Origin: Ferruginibacter sp.
Lineage (GTDB): Bacteria; Bacteroidota; Bacteroidia; Chitinophagales; Chitinophagaceae
Direction: 5' to 3'
NCBI GenBank assembly: GCA_014379625.1
Contig: JACMLJ010000033.1
Location: 1-64,000 of the forward strand
DNA length: 64,000 nt
Shown here piece after piece: positions 17,571 through 27,067 of the stretch. Under the pieces are notes generated by a model, which had not been told where the DNA came from, ran no database searches, and saw nothing but the letters and a program-made list of their open reading frames with translations. The position numbers were made by a program, and so were the translations under genes. Every line of letters starts with the position of its first letter. Positions within the stretch are counted from its first letter, which is position 1.

Positions 17571-17909
17571 TTACAGATACCGTTCAATATCGCTTAGTGA
17601 AATCGGCTTCTCCAGTATATTGATCGAATTGCCTAATTTAACCTTATATTCTTTTGCGGTATGATAAGCACTGATAAGAGTAATATGCATTTCGGGATAT
17701 ATCTCCCGTATATTTTCCGCTACTTTCCAGCCCATTCCATCGGGTAAATTATTATCGAGTAACAACGAATCCGGCATTACCGAGTTCATTTTTTTAAAGC
17801 CTTCGCTTAAAGTATGTGCAGTATGTACTTCGTAATTTTTTTTGGTGAGGAAAAGCTTTATCATCAAACACAAGTCTATTTCATCATCCACAATTAATAC
17901 TGTTTTCAT
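17571..17909 (-). CDS. Single-domain response regulator
   Basis: A CheY-like receiver of 112 residues with acidic pocket Asp8/Asp9, phosphoacceptor Asp52 (LLLDNNLPDG), a conserved Ser/Ala near LISAY and Lys in EKP. There is no output domain. I prefer the ATG at 17909 because the first strand KTVLIVDDE follows directly; an open frame extends 16 codons upstream but encodes no conserved sequence. Its partner kinase is not adjacent, so it is one of three orphan receivers in the 17-32 kb region. Confidence 0.85.
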   Translation of the reverse strand: MKTVLIVDDEIDLCLMIKLFLTKKNYEVHTAHTLSEGFKKMNSVMPDSLLLDNNLPDGMGWKVAENIREIYPEMHITLISAYHTAKEYKVKLGNSINILEKPISLSDIERYL

Positions 17910-18067
17910 AACCGGAATAGTTTCTAAAACTATGCCAGTTGTTTTTATTGGTAACAATCCCGTCTTTGTAGATATTATTCCGCAAGTGAGATTATATGGG
18001 AATGAAGGATATATGGCACAATTATTTAGTAATAATATAATTATTTCAAATCTTTAAAATTTAAATT

Positions 18068-18337
18068 ATGTCAAATCCAAACAAGGTTATTTTAGGGCTC
18101 TTAGGGGCAGCCGCAGCCGGTGTAATGATAGGCATTTTACTGGCACCTGATAAAGGAGGTGAGGTTAGGAAGAAGATCGCTGATAAAGCTACAGATTTTG
18201 CTTCCCGTATCGGTGAATTAATAAGTACGGGTAAAGAAAAACTGGAAGAAGGAGCAGGTAAGGTAGCTAATAAGTCAGGGGATTTCGCCGAAGAAATTAA
18301 CAATCGGATCGAAAAAACCAGCAATAGCCTGTCATAA
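18068..18337 (+). CDS. YtxH domain-containing membrane-anchored stress protein
   Basis: An 89-residue protein with an N-terminal glycine/alanine-rich membrane helix (GLLGAAAAGVMIGILLAPDKG), then an amphipathic helical, coiled-coil-like region rich in Lys/Glu/Ala. The APxxG motif after the helix is the YtxH signature. Members are induced by general stress in Bacillus; molecular role unknown. It lies alone between divergent and convergent receivers, followed by a 12-bp stem terminator. Confidence 0.88.
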   Translation: MSNPNKVILGLLGAAAAGVMIGILLAPDKGGEVRKKIADKATDFASRIGELISTGKEKLEEGAGKVANKSGDFAEEINNRIEKTSNSLS

Positions 18338-18357
18338 AACAAGCTGGAGCGACAAAT

Positions 18358-18387
18358 GTAAAGGCGAACTGCAAGGTTCGCCTTTAC
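18358..18387. terminator. Hairpin terminator between YtxH and receiver genes
   Basis: A perfect 12-bp stem (GTAAAGGCGAAC / GTTCGCCTTTAC) with a 6-nt loop. It separates convergent genes and is followed by TAATTTTAA on the plus strand and ACATTTG on the minus strand. Confidence 0.75.
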
Positions 18388-18412
18388 TAATTTTAAATGG
18401 AATGGAAAACGC

Positions 18413-18844
18413 TTAATGGGAATCGATGAGCGTGGCAGTATTAAACCAGTAAGCGCAAATTTCCCTGATTGTTGCCACAAGTGTATCGTAACTAACCGGT
18501 TTTACAATATAAGTATTGGCGCCGAGGTCATAACATCGTTTTACTTCCATTTGATTTTTTGTGGTGCTGAATACGATCACCGGTATTTTTCGAAATGCAT
18601 CAGTTGATTTCATTTTTTTGAGTACTTCCCTCCCATCCATTTTGGGCATATTCAAATCAAGTAATATGAACCGGGGATAATTTAACTGGCCGTTCTCTTC
18701 GTTAATGGATTCTAAATAACTAATCACTTCCACCCCATTTTCAACATATTCTACCATTTCGGTAATACCCGTTTCCGCGAGGGCAGTTTTCATTAAATAC
18801 CTGTCGTCGGCATCATCTTCGGCAATTAAAATAAAGCGTTTCAT
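18413..18844 (-). CDS. Rcp1-type single-domain response regulator
   Basis: A 143-residue receiver of the kind that serves bacteriophytochrome-like and PAS kinases: LIAEDDADDRYLMKTAL, phosphoacceptor Asp63 (LLDLNMPKMDGREVL), Ser/Thr in VFSTT, and Lys in VKP. The start at 18844 places the first strand at residue 3; nine upstream codons are open but unconserved. No output domain. The extended alpha-loop (SINEENGQLNYP) before the Asp strand is typical of Rcp1-like receivers. Confidence 0.87.
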   Translation of the reverse strand: MKRFILIAEDDADDRYLMKTALAETGITEMVEYVENGVEVISYLESINEENGQLNYPRFILLDLNMPKMDGREVLKKMKSTDAFRKIPVIVFSTTKNQMEVKRCYDLGANTYIVKPVSYDTLVATIREICAYWFNTATLIDSH

Positions 18845-19370
18845 TAATTTTACTATTTTACAATTATTCACACCAGTGTCTTGTCAGGATTAATTGGCCA
18901 GGGATATATTTTCCTGGTTTAATTTTCCATTAATCATGTGATAACGCCAGGTTCTGCAACATACCTGCATATCCATTCCAGGAAACTCTTTACCGCTGAA
19001 ATTTTGATCTCCATTTTGTGGTTGATGGCAGCAACCCCGGCCGACCCATTTGTATGGCTCCAACGGTCATCCCGGTACAATACTAAATACATTAAATGAA
19101 ATGTAGACAGTGCGGGGGAGAGTTTGCAAAAATAGGGTAAATAATAATAATACATCCATGATTTACGATTGATTTTCGGGTGTATTTCAAAATTTTGACA
19201 GGGCTCCGCCTTTGTACATAGTGCCCATTGAAACACCTTTGCCAGGGTTGGCACCCCCGGGCTTAGTGCAAAAATTTGAAACGCATCCATTTTCGCTATC
19301 AAATATCCCTTTCGGGCAATAATGCTTTGGCATGTTTTTTTCCGTGAAAGAAAACAATATAAAAAAAATT
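18845..19370. other. Intergenic region, about 525 bp
   Basis: It contains the divergent starts of the Rcp1-type receiver and the small hydrophilic protein gene. A 122-codon frame on the minus strand (18934-19302) has a skewed, Tyr/Trp/His-rich translation and no family features, so it was not called. No hairpin or consensus promoter found. Confidence 0.45.
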
Positions 19371-19658
19371 ATGGCAAACAGTAAAATCCCTCGAAACCTG
19401 CCAGGAGATGCTCATGGAAGTGATGACATAAACAAAACCCTTAAACTGGCTAAAAATGATCCTACGGTGAAAAGCGCATTAAAAATAGAAAAACAGCCGG
19501 TAACTGCGGATGATCTTTCCCCTCTTCACAATACTATAGCAATTGGCACCTCAGGCGGAGATCAGCGGGCGAGTGAAAATGAACAAAAAGAAACGCTAAA
19601 GGCTGATGAAACCCAACCAGTTAAAAAAAGCGGCACCCAAAAAAAATGGATCCCCTGA
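19371..19658 (+). CDS. Small hydrophilic protein of unknown function
   Basis: A 95-residue, Lys/Asp/Thr-rich, probably disordered protein (starts MANSKIPRNLPGD, ends KKSGTQKKWIP). No cysteine, no membrane segment, no domain recognised. The ATG at 19371 is preferred over one 13 codons upstream because of the poly-A stretch just before it. It converges on the histidine kinase with 5 bp between stop codons. Similar low-complexity proteins often sit with stress genes in this phylum, but that is only suggestive. Confidence 0.6.
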   Translation: MANSKIPRNLPGDAHGSDDINKTLKLAKNDPTVKSALKIEKQPVTADDLSPLHNTIAIGTSGGDQRASENEQKETLKADETQPVKKSGTQKKWIP

Positions 19659-19663
19659 TCCGG

Positions 19664-21049
19664 CTAACCGGAAACCGGAAAATACAGCATAAAGCTCGCG
19701 CCTGCTTTTTTTTCTGCTGTACAGGTGATAAACCCTTTATGGTTGGCCATCACGCGCCTTGCAACTGACAGGCCTATACCCTTTCCGGGATACTCCGTTT
19801 GAGTATGCAGGCGCTGAAACAATCCGAATATTTTTTCGTTGTATTGCTTTTCAAATCCAATTCCGTTATCGGTAATAGTTACCTGGTGGTATTGCTTAGA
19901 CGGCAGGTACTCCCAAAAAAGCTTTGACCCCTTTACCTTCATCCTTTCATAATGTACCGAAACTGCCAGGTCCCTGTCGGGTGATTTAAATTTTAGCGCG
20001 TTGTCAAATAAATGGAACAGCATGGATTCTAACTGGGCTTCGGAGCCTTTAATAACTGGAAATATGCCGGATACGGCGATTTGCACATTTTCATTTTTAA
20101 AAACTTTATAATATGCGCTTTTAAGCACTTCGTACAAATTTACCTCCGTATAGGTTTCATTGGGATTGAGCAGGTTGGTATACAATACAAGATCGTTTAG
20201 GAGGCCATGCATCTGTTCAGTGATCTTGTTGATGCGGTGCACCACTTCCAGATCAGTTTCTGGTATTTTACCGGTAAATTTTTTTGTAACCAGGTTGCTT
20301 AATATCCTTAGCTTTCGCATAGGCTCCTGTAAGTCGTGTGATGCCGCAAACGTGATCTCCTCCAATTCCTTATTACTATTACTAAGCTCGTTAATTTTAT
20401 TTTTCAAATTTTTCTGGGCAACCAACCTGTTATCAAGTTCCCTGAAAAAAATCCCGATCGCAATGATACATATCAGGCAGGCGGTTATAAACGTTGCCTT
20501 AAAAAAGGAAAAATTGACACGCTGGTCCTCATTTTTTTTTGCCAGCCTTTGCCGGAGCAATGCTTCCTCCACTGCCCTCATTTTTGACATATAGAACCGG
20601 CAGTTGTCCATTACAATTGCCCCCTTTCGTAAATTATCAAAATAAAGCGGGTCGGTTCCTTTAAGCATTAGGTTCGCCTTTAATGCAGCTACCCTCGCAA
20701 CAACGTATTTTGTTAATTGAAAAAAAAATGCTTTTTGACCATCATTGTCCGATGTAACCTCACCTATTTTTTTCAAAGATGAATCGATTAACGGCAAATT
20801 GTAATCAAAAAGTTCCCTGTAATTATTTTCACCGGTAAGTAAATATCCTCTTTGCGCAGCTTCCGCCTCTATCAATGTTTTTTCACAAAAGTTAATGGAA
20901 GAGAGTACTTTATAGGTATGCTCTACAGCATTGATATGCTGAACCTGGTCACGGCTTTTTATCATATAAAAAAGACCAAGTGTTACAAGTATTGCAATTG
21001 AAAGCCCGGCTGCAATATAAATAAGGCGGATATTTTTGTAAATTTTCAT
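19664..21049 (-). CDS. CHASE3-type sensor histidine kinase
   Basis: A 461-residue kinase with two membrane helices (about residues 8-28 and 184-204) flanking a periplasmic CHASE3-like helical domain (EAEAAQRGYLLTGE is the family mark). A short coiled coil leads to the HisKA helix with His238 in AASHDLQEP and a HATPase with DNALKFKSPD, DNGIGFEKQ and GKGIGLSVA. The FGLFQRLH segment is typical of the phytochrome-like kinase group that signals to Rcp1-type receivers. Start at 21049 gives the membrane helix close to the N-terminus; a 16-codon extension is possible. It likely pairs with one of the nearby orphan receivers. Confidence 0.9.
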   Translation of the reverse strand: MKIYKNIRLIYIAAGLSIAILVTLGLFYMIKSRDQVQHINAVEHTYKVLSSINFCEKTLIEAEAAQRGYLLTGENNYRELFDYNLPLIDSSLKKIGEVTSDNDGQKAFFFQLTKYVVARVAALKANLMLKGTDPLYFDNLRKGAIVMDNCRFYMSKMRAVEEALLRQRLAKKNEDQRVNFSFFKATFITACLICIIAIGIFFRELDNRLVAQKNLKNKINELSNSNKELEEITFAASHDLQEPMRKLRILSNLVTKKFTGKIPETDLEVVHRINKITEQMHGLLNDLVLYTNLLNPNETYTEVNLYEVLKSAYYKVFKNENVQIAVSGIFPVIKGSEAQLESMLFHLFDNALKFKSPDRDLAVSVHYERMKVKGSKLFWEYLPSKQYHQVTITDNGIGFEKQYNEKIFGLFQRLHTQTEYPGKGIGLSVARRVMANHKGFITCTAEKKAGASFMLYFPVSG

Positions 21050-21277
21050 ATTAAAACAAGCAAAATCACCGTGGAATATTTTACCCGAAATGGGCAAAAA
21101 CTATTGCGAAAAAAGGTATGATGTATTTTATGCATTTTCATATGTATTCATTATCAATTGCTTAAGTTGTCAAATAAGGAACAATTAAAATTGGAGTTGT
21201 TATTGATTAGTAGCAATAACCATTATTAATTAAGCGCCTGCTTTATGATCTGCCAAACTCAACTGGAAAGGCAAAAT

Positions 21278-21538
21278 ATGAAAATTTTGCCACAGCAAAT
21301 ACAAATCAAGGGCTTTTATTACCTGCTTACACCAGGTTTAGAATCGGGTATGCACACCAAGCGCAGGAAAAACCAGTTACCGGAAGATATTACCGTGATA
21401 TCAAAACGAAAGGAACGGGCGGTTATTGAAGCCTTTGCAGCGCATCACCAAAAGAAATTGGCGGCGTTTACTTTGCCCCCAAACCGGGAACCTCGCTTTT
21501 GGTTAGAAACATACCTGGATTTTTATCAAAAAAGTTGA
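21278..21538 (+). CDS. Small hypothetical protein
   Basis: An open frame of 86 residues (or 97 from the ATG at 21245), basic and soluble. Its N-terminal half has a strand-like segment (IQIKGFYYLLTPG) and the C-terminal part is helical (ERAVIEAFAAHHQKKLAAF). No family recognised. It lies directly upstream of the sigma-54 activator operon, in the same direction, separated by 95 bp that contain a -7-like box. Composition is like that of real genes nearby, so I call it, with modest confidence. Confidence 0.5.
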   Translation: MKILPQQIQIKGFYYLLTPGLESGMHTKRRKNQLPEDITVISKRKERAVIEAFAAHHQKKLAAFTLPPNREPRFWLETYLDFYQKS

Positions 21539-21598
21539 ATATCAGCCTCTTATAATTCATATGCCCGCAGCAGGCGATGGTGTACGGTATTAATAAAT

Positions 21599-21606
21599 TA
21601 CATTTG
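21599..21606 (+). promoter_or_regulatory. Candidate -7 box for the activator operon
   Basis: TACATTTG matches TAnnTTTG in all fixed positions and lies 27 nt before the ATG at 21634. No TTG is found 19-21 nt upstream, so only half of the consensus is present. Confidence 0.4.
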
Positions 21607-21633
21607 ATTAATTAATAAAACAAAATCCCTTTT

Positions 21634-23151
21634 ATGAACAAGATTTTGATAATTGACGATGACATGGATATGTGCCTTTTACTGGAACGCTTTTTTACGC
21701 GTAACCAGTTTGAGGTAAAGATCACCCATTCCGGTAAAAAAGGACTTGAAGAATTAGAAAGAAATCCCCCGGATGCAATTCTATGTGATTTTCGCCTGGG
21801 TGATACGGATGGCAAAGAATTGCTGATACAGATTAAACAACTGAACCCCGAAGTGCCGGTAATCATCATAACAGGATATAGTGAAATAAAAATGGCGGTG
21901 GAAGTTATGAAACACGGCGCATTTGATTATGTAACCAAACCGCTCTTCCCCGAAGAAATACTGATCACCATTAAAAGCGCCATTGCTTTATCATCGGCTG
22001 ATTCCAGCAGCCAAATAACAGCCAATGGTACCCTACAATCAAAAAAGTATATTCCCGGTATCAGAAAGGAATACAAGAATGCGCAGTATATTTTTGGCGA
22101 TAGTAAAGAATTTAAGGATATACTCAGGCAAATGGACCTGGTAGCCCCCACCAATTACAGTGTAATTATTTCGGGCGAAAGTGGCAGTGGAAAGGAAGCC
22201 ATTGCCCAGGAAATACATGCCAGGAGCAAAAGGGGGACAGCGCCGTTCATTGCCATCGATTGCGGGGCATTATCAAAAGAACTGGCAGCAAGTGAATTAT
22301 TCGGTCATGAAAAAGGATCCTTTACAGGCGCATTAAATCAAAAGATCGGCAGTCTCGAACTGGCCAACGGCGGTACTGTTTTTTTAGATGAAATAGCCAA
22401 CCTCTCCTATGATGTACAGGTATCTTTATTAAGGGTGGTGCAGGAAAGGAAGCTGCGCAGGGTTGGAGGGAATAAGGATATTGACCTTGATATCAGGATC
22501 ATTGTTGCCAGTAACGAACAATTATGGGATGCGGCAAAAATAGGCAGGTTCAGGGAAGACCTTTATTACCGTTTCAACGAGTTTAGTATTAATGTGCCAC
22601 CACTCAGGCAGCGCAGGGAAGATATTTTAACTTTCGCACATTTTTTTCTCGACAAAAGCAATAGTGAATTGGAAAAACAGGTTAAGGGGTTTAGCGCCGA
22701 AGTAGAAGAGATTTTTAAATATTATAAATGGCCGGGTAACCTGCGGGAGTTAAAAAATGTAGTAAAGCGCTCCGCTTTATTGGCTGATGGGGATATCATT
22801 GATGTAAAGGCCCTGCCCTTTGAACTGGCGAACCATCAAAGGTTGGAATTTGATTCGCTTACAGAAGATGAAAATAAGACACAGCCAGATGATACCCCCG
22901 GATGGAAAGCACCGTATTTAAATGGGATACATATGCCTGATTCCTCTTTCCCATCACTAACGACGGATGAACCCGGCAAACTGAATAAATATACATTAAA
23001 AACTGTAAGCATTGATGCCGAATATGAAATGATCGTGGAAGCTTTAAAAAAAGCCAATTTCAATAAAAGTAAAGCCGCCAAATTGTTAAACGTAGACAGG
23101 AAAACATTATATAATAAAATGAAACAATATAACCAGTTTAACGAACAATAA
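21634..23151 (+). CDS. NtrC-family sigma-54-dependent response regulator
   Basis: A 505-residue transcription activator. Receiver at 1-120 with Asp52 (LCDFRLGDTDG); AAA+ domain at about 150-390 with Walker A GESGSGKE (181-188), the sigma-54 contact loop GSFTGA (228-233), Walker B VFLDEIA and an arginine-finger FRxDLYYR region; FIS-type HTH at the end (NKSKAAKLLNVDRKTLYNKM). It opens promoters held by RpoN after phosphorylation. It is the first of three genes spaced by 7 and 5 bp with two kinases. A 60-residue Pro/Asp-rich linker precedes the HTH. Confidence 0.95.
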   Translation: MNKILIIDDDMDMCLLLERFFTRNQFEVKITHSGKKGLEELERNPPDAILCDFRLGDTDGKELLIQIKQLNPEVPVIIITGYSEIKMAVEVMKHGAFDYVTKPLFPEEILITIKSAIALSSADSSSQITANGTLQSKKYIPGIRKEYKNAQYIFGDSKEFKDILRQMDLVAPTNYSVIISGESGSGKEAIAQEIHARSKRGTAPFIAIDCGALSKELAASELFGHEKGSFTGALNQKIGSLELANGGTVFLDEIANLSYDVQVSLLRVVQERKLRRVGGNKDIDLDIRIIVASNEQLWDAAKIGRFREDLYYRFNEFSINVPPLRQRREDILTFAHFFLDKSNSELEKQVKGFSAEVEEIFKYYKWPGNLRELKNVVKRSALLADGDIIDVKALPFELANHQRLEFDSLTEDENKTQPDDTPGWKAPYLNGIHMPDSSFPSLTTDEPGKLNKYTLKTVSIDAEYEMIVEALKKANFNKSKAAKLLNVDRKTLYNKMKQYNQFNEQ

Positions 23152-23158
23152 CAAAGGT

Positions 23159-25126
23159 ATGCTGGATGCTTTTTTAACAGATTTTGCCGAAATCAGGGAC
23201 AAGCTTGATAGCGACGGTGACTATAATTTTTTCGGGAAAAATTTCTCTTTTTTCTCTGCTGAACCTATTCTTTTTTATAACAACGAAAAGGATGTGATAG
23301 TATATGCCAACAGTATGTTCAGCAACGAATTCAATTATACTGTAGAAGACCTGGCACAATGGAAGTACAGCATCTACCCTTTGCTGAACACAGAAGACCA
23401 GTCGGCTTTTAAATCTGCCATGAAAGTATTACTGGATGGGGATGAAAATTCTGTATGTCCCGATGCCAGCTACCGCTTAGTGAATAAAGGCAAAAAATAC
23501 AGCTACTACCGGGTTAAGATCCGTAAACTGCATAAATCCCATTATTATATCCAATTAGAAAATTCTGTAAAAGCAGCTATCCCTGTTTTAAGAAATAAAA
23601 CCGCGGATGAACTGATGAATAACGCGGAGTCTATTTTAAAATTTGGTTTCTGGATGTGGGATATTTCCGCCGACAAATTATACTGGACAAAGGGGATGTA
23701 TCATTTACTCGAATATGATACAGATGAAGAAATGGATATGAGCATTACCCCGGAATTTTACCATAGTCATATTTTAAAAAATGATACCTACCTCGAGTTT
23801 GAAAAAAGGTTTAAAGCAGGGAATGTAAAAGACGCTTACCGTAATAAATTTCAGTTAAAAACCAATAAAGGCAGCCTGCTTACCGTATTTGAACACGCCA
23901 ATATCGAGTATGATGAACAGGGCAAAATAAAATATGTAACAGGCATCACCCGCGACATTACCATTCAGGAAGAAAGCATGAAAAGCCTGGCAGATTACAA
24001 GGCCATGATGCTTGAAAACGAAACCTTTCTTAATTATGGTACATGGGAAAGTGATTTGAAAGGAAATACGATGTTTTGGTCGGATGGAATGTATAATATC
24101 TTTGGATATGAAGAAGCTGAAAAAAACAAGCTTGTAATCAATAAAGAGCTGTACTTCCAACACATGAACCCCGAGGATTACCAGCGTGGCGTGGATAACA
24201 ATCTCGCCATGATAGAAGAAAAAGATAATTTTCAATGGGATTATGAAATTAAGGATAACAAGGGTGTTGTTAAAATTTTATCCACTTTTGGTAAGATCAT
24301 TCGAAATAACGAACAGAAAATTGAAAAGATAATTGGTGCTACCCGTGATGTTACAGAACTCAGGGGGTACGAAAAAACGCTGGAAAATAAGATCTCCGAA
24401 CTCAACCGTTCTAACCGCGAACTTGAAGAATTTGCTTACGTGGCTTCACACGATTTACAGGAACCATTACGAAAAATATCGACTTTTAGTCAGCGTCTCC
24501 AAATCAAGTTTTCTGATAAATTGGGCGAGGATGGTAATCTTTACATTAACCGCGTTGTGGCGGCATGTGAAAATATGCGAAAACTGATTGACAACCTGCT
24601 TGAATTTTCAAGGATCAGCCTTAACAATCCCCCACCCCGGCAAGTGGACCTGTCTGAGATTGTAAACCAGGCAATAGATGACCTTGACCTGGTGATTGCC
24701 GAAACAAATACCACCATTAAAGTGGGCCTGCTCCCTTCCGTAGAAGCCATCAGCAGCCAGATGCTCCAGTTATTTGTAAATATCCTTAATAATTCTATTA
24801 AGTTCAGGAAGGGAAATATACCGCTTCAGATTAAAATTAATGCAAGAAAATTAGGAATGAGAGAAAAAACTGAACACCAGTTATCATCAAAATCCGTTTA
24901 TTTTTTAATTGGTATTGAAGACAATGGTATTGGCTTTGAGCAACAATACGCCCACAAAATATTTCAAATTTTTCAACGCCTCGAAGGTAAATCCGAATAC
25001 CCGGGAACTGGCATTGGCTTAAGCATCTGTAAGAAGATCATTGTTAACCATAAGGGGCTTATTTTTGCAGAAAGCGAGCCCGGGAAAGGCGCTACTTTTT
25101 CCATTATACTACCACAATTTCAATAA
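23159..25126 (+). CDS. Cytosolic multi-PAS sensor histidine kinase
   Basis: A 655-residue kinase without membrane segments. An N-terminal PAS-like domain is followed by two PAS/PAC units (each with GFWMWDIS / YGTWESDL starts and GITRDIT / GATRDVT ends), then HisKA with His431 in VASHDLQEP, and HATPase with NNSIKFRKG, DNGIGFEQQ and GTGIGLSICKKI. Redox, ligand or light input through PAS is possible; no conserved haem or flavin ligand can be assigned by eye. Encoded 7 bp after the sigma-54 activator, which is its likely partner. Confidence 0.92.
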   Translation: MLDAFLTDFAEIRDKLDSDGDYNFFGKNFSFFSAEPILFYNNEKDVIVYANSMFSNEFNYTVEDLAQWKYSIYPLLNTEDQSAFKSAMKVLLDGDENSVCPDASYRLVNKGKKYSYYRVKIRKLHKSHYYIQLENSVKAAIPVLRNKTADELMNNAESILKFGFWMWDISADKLYWTKGMYHLLEYDTDEEMDMSITPEFYHSHILKNDTYLEFEKRFKAGNVKDAYRNKFQLKTNKGSLLTVFEHANIEYDEQGKIKYVTGITRDITIQEESMKSLADYKAMMLENETFLNYGTWESDLKGNTMFWSDGMYNIFGYEEAEKNKLVINKELYFQHMNPEDYQRGVDNNLAMIEEKDNFQWDYEIKDNKGVVKILSTFGKIIRNNEQKIEKIIGATRDVTELRGYEKTLENKISELNRSNRELEEFAYVASHDLQEPLRKISTFSQRLQIKFSDKLGEDGNLYINRVVAACENMRKLIDNLLEFSRISLNNPPPRQVDLSEIVNQAIDDLDLVIAETNTTIKVGLLPSVEAISSQMLQLFVNILNNSIKFRKGNIPLQIKINARKLGMREKTEHQLSSKSVYFLIGIEDNGIGFEQQYAHKIFQIFQRLEGKSEYPGTGIGLSICKKIIVNHKGLIFAESEPGKGATFSIILPQFQ

Positions 25127-25131
25127 GCCAA

Positions 25132-26634
25132 ATGACCATTAACCAGCAATTACTTCGGATTTTAGTAGTGGAGGATGATGAGGATGATTTTATCCTCATT
25201 AGTGATTATTTTAAAAATATTACCGCCTGGAAATTTGAAATAAAGTGGGTCCAGCGCTATGCCGATGCATTGGAAGAACTCTGCAATAACCAGTACACGC
25301 TATGCTTTTGCGATTACCGGCTGGGCGCCAAAAATGGTATTGACCTGATTAAAGATGTATTGGCAAAAAACAAAGCAACCCCTATCATTTTACTCACCGG
25401 GAAAGGTAATTACAATATAGATATAGAAGCTACCAGGGCCGGGGCTTTTGATTACCTGATAAAAGCCGACCTGGATGAGGATAAACTGGAGCGCACTATC
25501 CGGTATACCCTGGAACGCTTCAACAACCTTCAAAAAATACAGGAGAGCGAGCGAAGATACCGGAGCATATTCGAAAAATCCAAAGACATCGTGTTTATTG
25601 CAAGCCCCGATACTACGCTTACTACCATCAATTACGCTGTAAACGATATCCTTAACTTTTCGGTGGAAGATTGTGCGGGTAAAAAGTTAACCGCTTTTCT
25701 CAAAAATCCTGCAGACATCGATTATTTTACTTCCAGGGTAAACATCGATGGCGAAGTAGATAATTTTGAAATGGAATTTGTTACTGCCAATAAAGAAATA
25801 AAAACCTGTTTAATTTCCGCATCAATGGAATCAGACAGTAACCATGAACATTATCTACAGGGGATCATACATGATATTACCGACTTAAAAAAAGCGGAAA
25901 AAGCGAGCCTGCAGGCCGAAAAACTTGCCGCATCCGGCCGCTTTATCCGTACCCTTGCGCACGAAGTAAGAAATCCGTTAAACAATATTAAACTTGCAGT
26001 TGAAAACCTGTTGCAGACATCGGCAGATGAAGATGACAAATTTTATCTTGATATCATTCACCGTAACGGGCAGCGTATCAACGACCTGGTTACAGAACTA
26101 TTACTAAGCTCCAGGCCCGCTGATATGAATTTCGCGAACATATCGCTTCATGGCCTGCTTCACCAGGTGATCAATTCAGTGCAGGATAAACTGGTTATGC
26201 GTAATATTAAACTGGTTTCGAATTTTGATAACAATGACTGCATCATAAAAGCGGATTCGCCTAAACTGGAAATGGCCATCTTAAATATACTGGTTAACGC
26301 CATAGAAGCGGTACCGGATAATACGGGTACAATTGAAGTAGTTACCCTTTGTCAAAATAAACAGGCCCAGGTTTCTATAAGTGATAATGGATGTGGTATC
26401 AGTACTGAAAACAAAGAAAAACTTTTTGAGCCCTATTTTACTTCCAAGCGAAATGGTATTGGCCTTGGCCTGGCCACTACTTTAAATATTCTGCAAAGCC
26501 ATAATGCAAAAATCGATGTACAATCGCAGTTAGAAATGGGAACCATGTTCACCATTTTATTTTCTCAGTATAATGCCGAAAACTTTGTATCTGCAGCAGC
26601 TTCAGGTGCGACTATCGATCACCACGCATATTAG
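25132..26634 (+). CDS. Hybrid receiver-PAS-histidine kinase
   Basis: A 500-residue protein with an N-terminal receiver (acidic pair in VEDDEDD, Asp61 in FCDYRLG, Lys in IKA), a PAS domain at about 140-255, HisKA with His277 in AHEVRNPLNNI and an HATPase ending GLGLATTLNILQSH. The receiver-first order suggests that phosphorylation from another kinase controls its own activity. Its HEVRNP H-box is the NtrB/AtoS type that usually feeds NtrC-type activators, so it may be the direct kinase for the activator two genes upstream. Third gene of the operon. Confidence 0.92.
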   Translation: MTINQQLLRILVVEDDEDDFILISDYFKNITAWKFEIKWVQRYADALEELCNNQYTLCFCDYRLGAKNGIDLIKDVLAKNKATPIILLTGKGNYNIDIEATRAGAFDYLIKADLDEDKLERTIRYTLERFNNLQKIQESERRYRSIFEKSKDIVFIASPDTTLTTINYAVNDILNFSVEDCAGKKLTAFLKNPADIDYFTSRVNIDGEVDNFEMEFVTANKEIKTCLISASMESDSNHEHYLQGIIHDITDLKKAEKASLQAEKLAASGRFIRTLAHEVRNPLNNIKLAVENLLQTSADEDDKFYLDIIHRNGQRINDLVTELLLSSRPADMNFANISLHGLLHQVINSVQDKLVMRNIKLVSNFDNNDCIIKADSPKLEMAILNILVNAIEAVPDNTGTIEVVTLCQNKQAQVSISDNGCGISTENKEKLFEPYFTSKRNGIGLGLATTLNILQSHNAKIDVQSQLEMGTMFTILFSQYNAENFVSAAASGATIDHHAY

Positions 26635-27067
26635 CGTGAAACCAAATAAATGATCCGAATAAATCAGAGGAATGCTAACAGGGTCTGTCTGATCACCGAT
26701 GTTTGATTTAAAGACATCGAACCCAGGCAGTATTTATAAAGTTTACCCACTTATGTGGAAATATGTACTCAATATTCCCGAAATCAACGCCGCTTAACGA
26801 TATAACTCCCTTTATAATAACACTTCCTGTTAAAACTGTCATCATCCATCATTTACATTGCAATATCACCATGCCCGCTTACGCCTGTGTAAAATAAAAG
26901 ACTACCATGATACCCGGTCAAGGCAACGCCGTTTGAATTTTATAGCAGGGTATTCTTCTTTGGCATAATTTTTTTAAGTAGTGTTTTGAAAATCCCGCAA
27001 TGGGTAACCTGCCTAAAATAAGATTGCTGGATATATCGGGTATGCGGTAAAACAAAAAGTTGTAAAG
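26635..27067. other. Intergenic region, 433 bp
   Basis: Downstream of the kinase operon and upstream of the AraC-like gene. No hairpin with T-run, no full promoter match and no coding frame of interest were found. Confidence 0.4.

Noticed and set aside
18934..19302. 122-codon open frame on the minus strand
   Set aside because: Odd composition rich in Tyr, Trp and His, no domain, and it would occupy the promoter region of the divergent genes.
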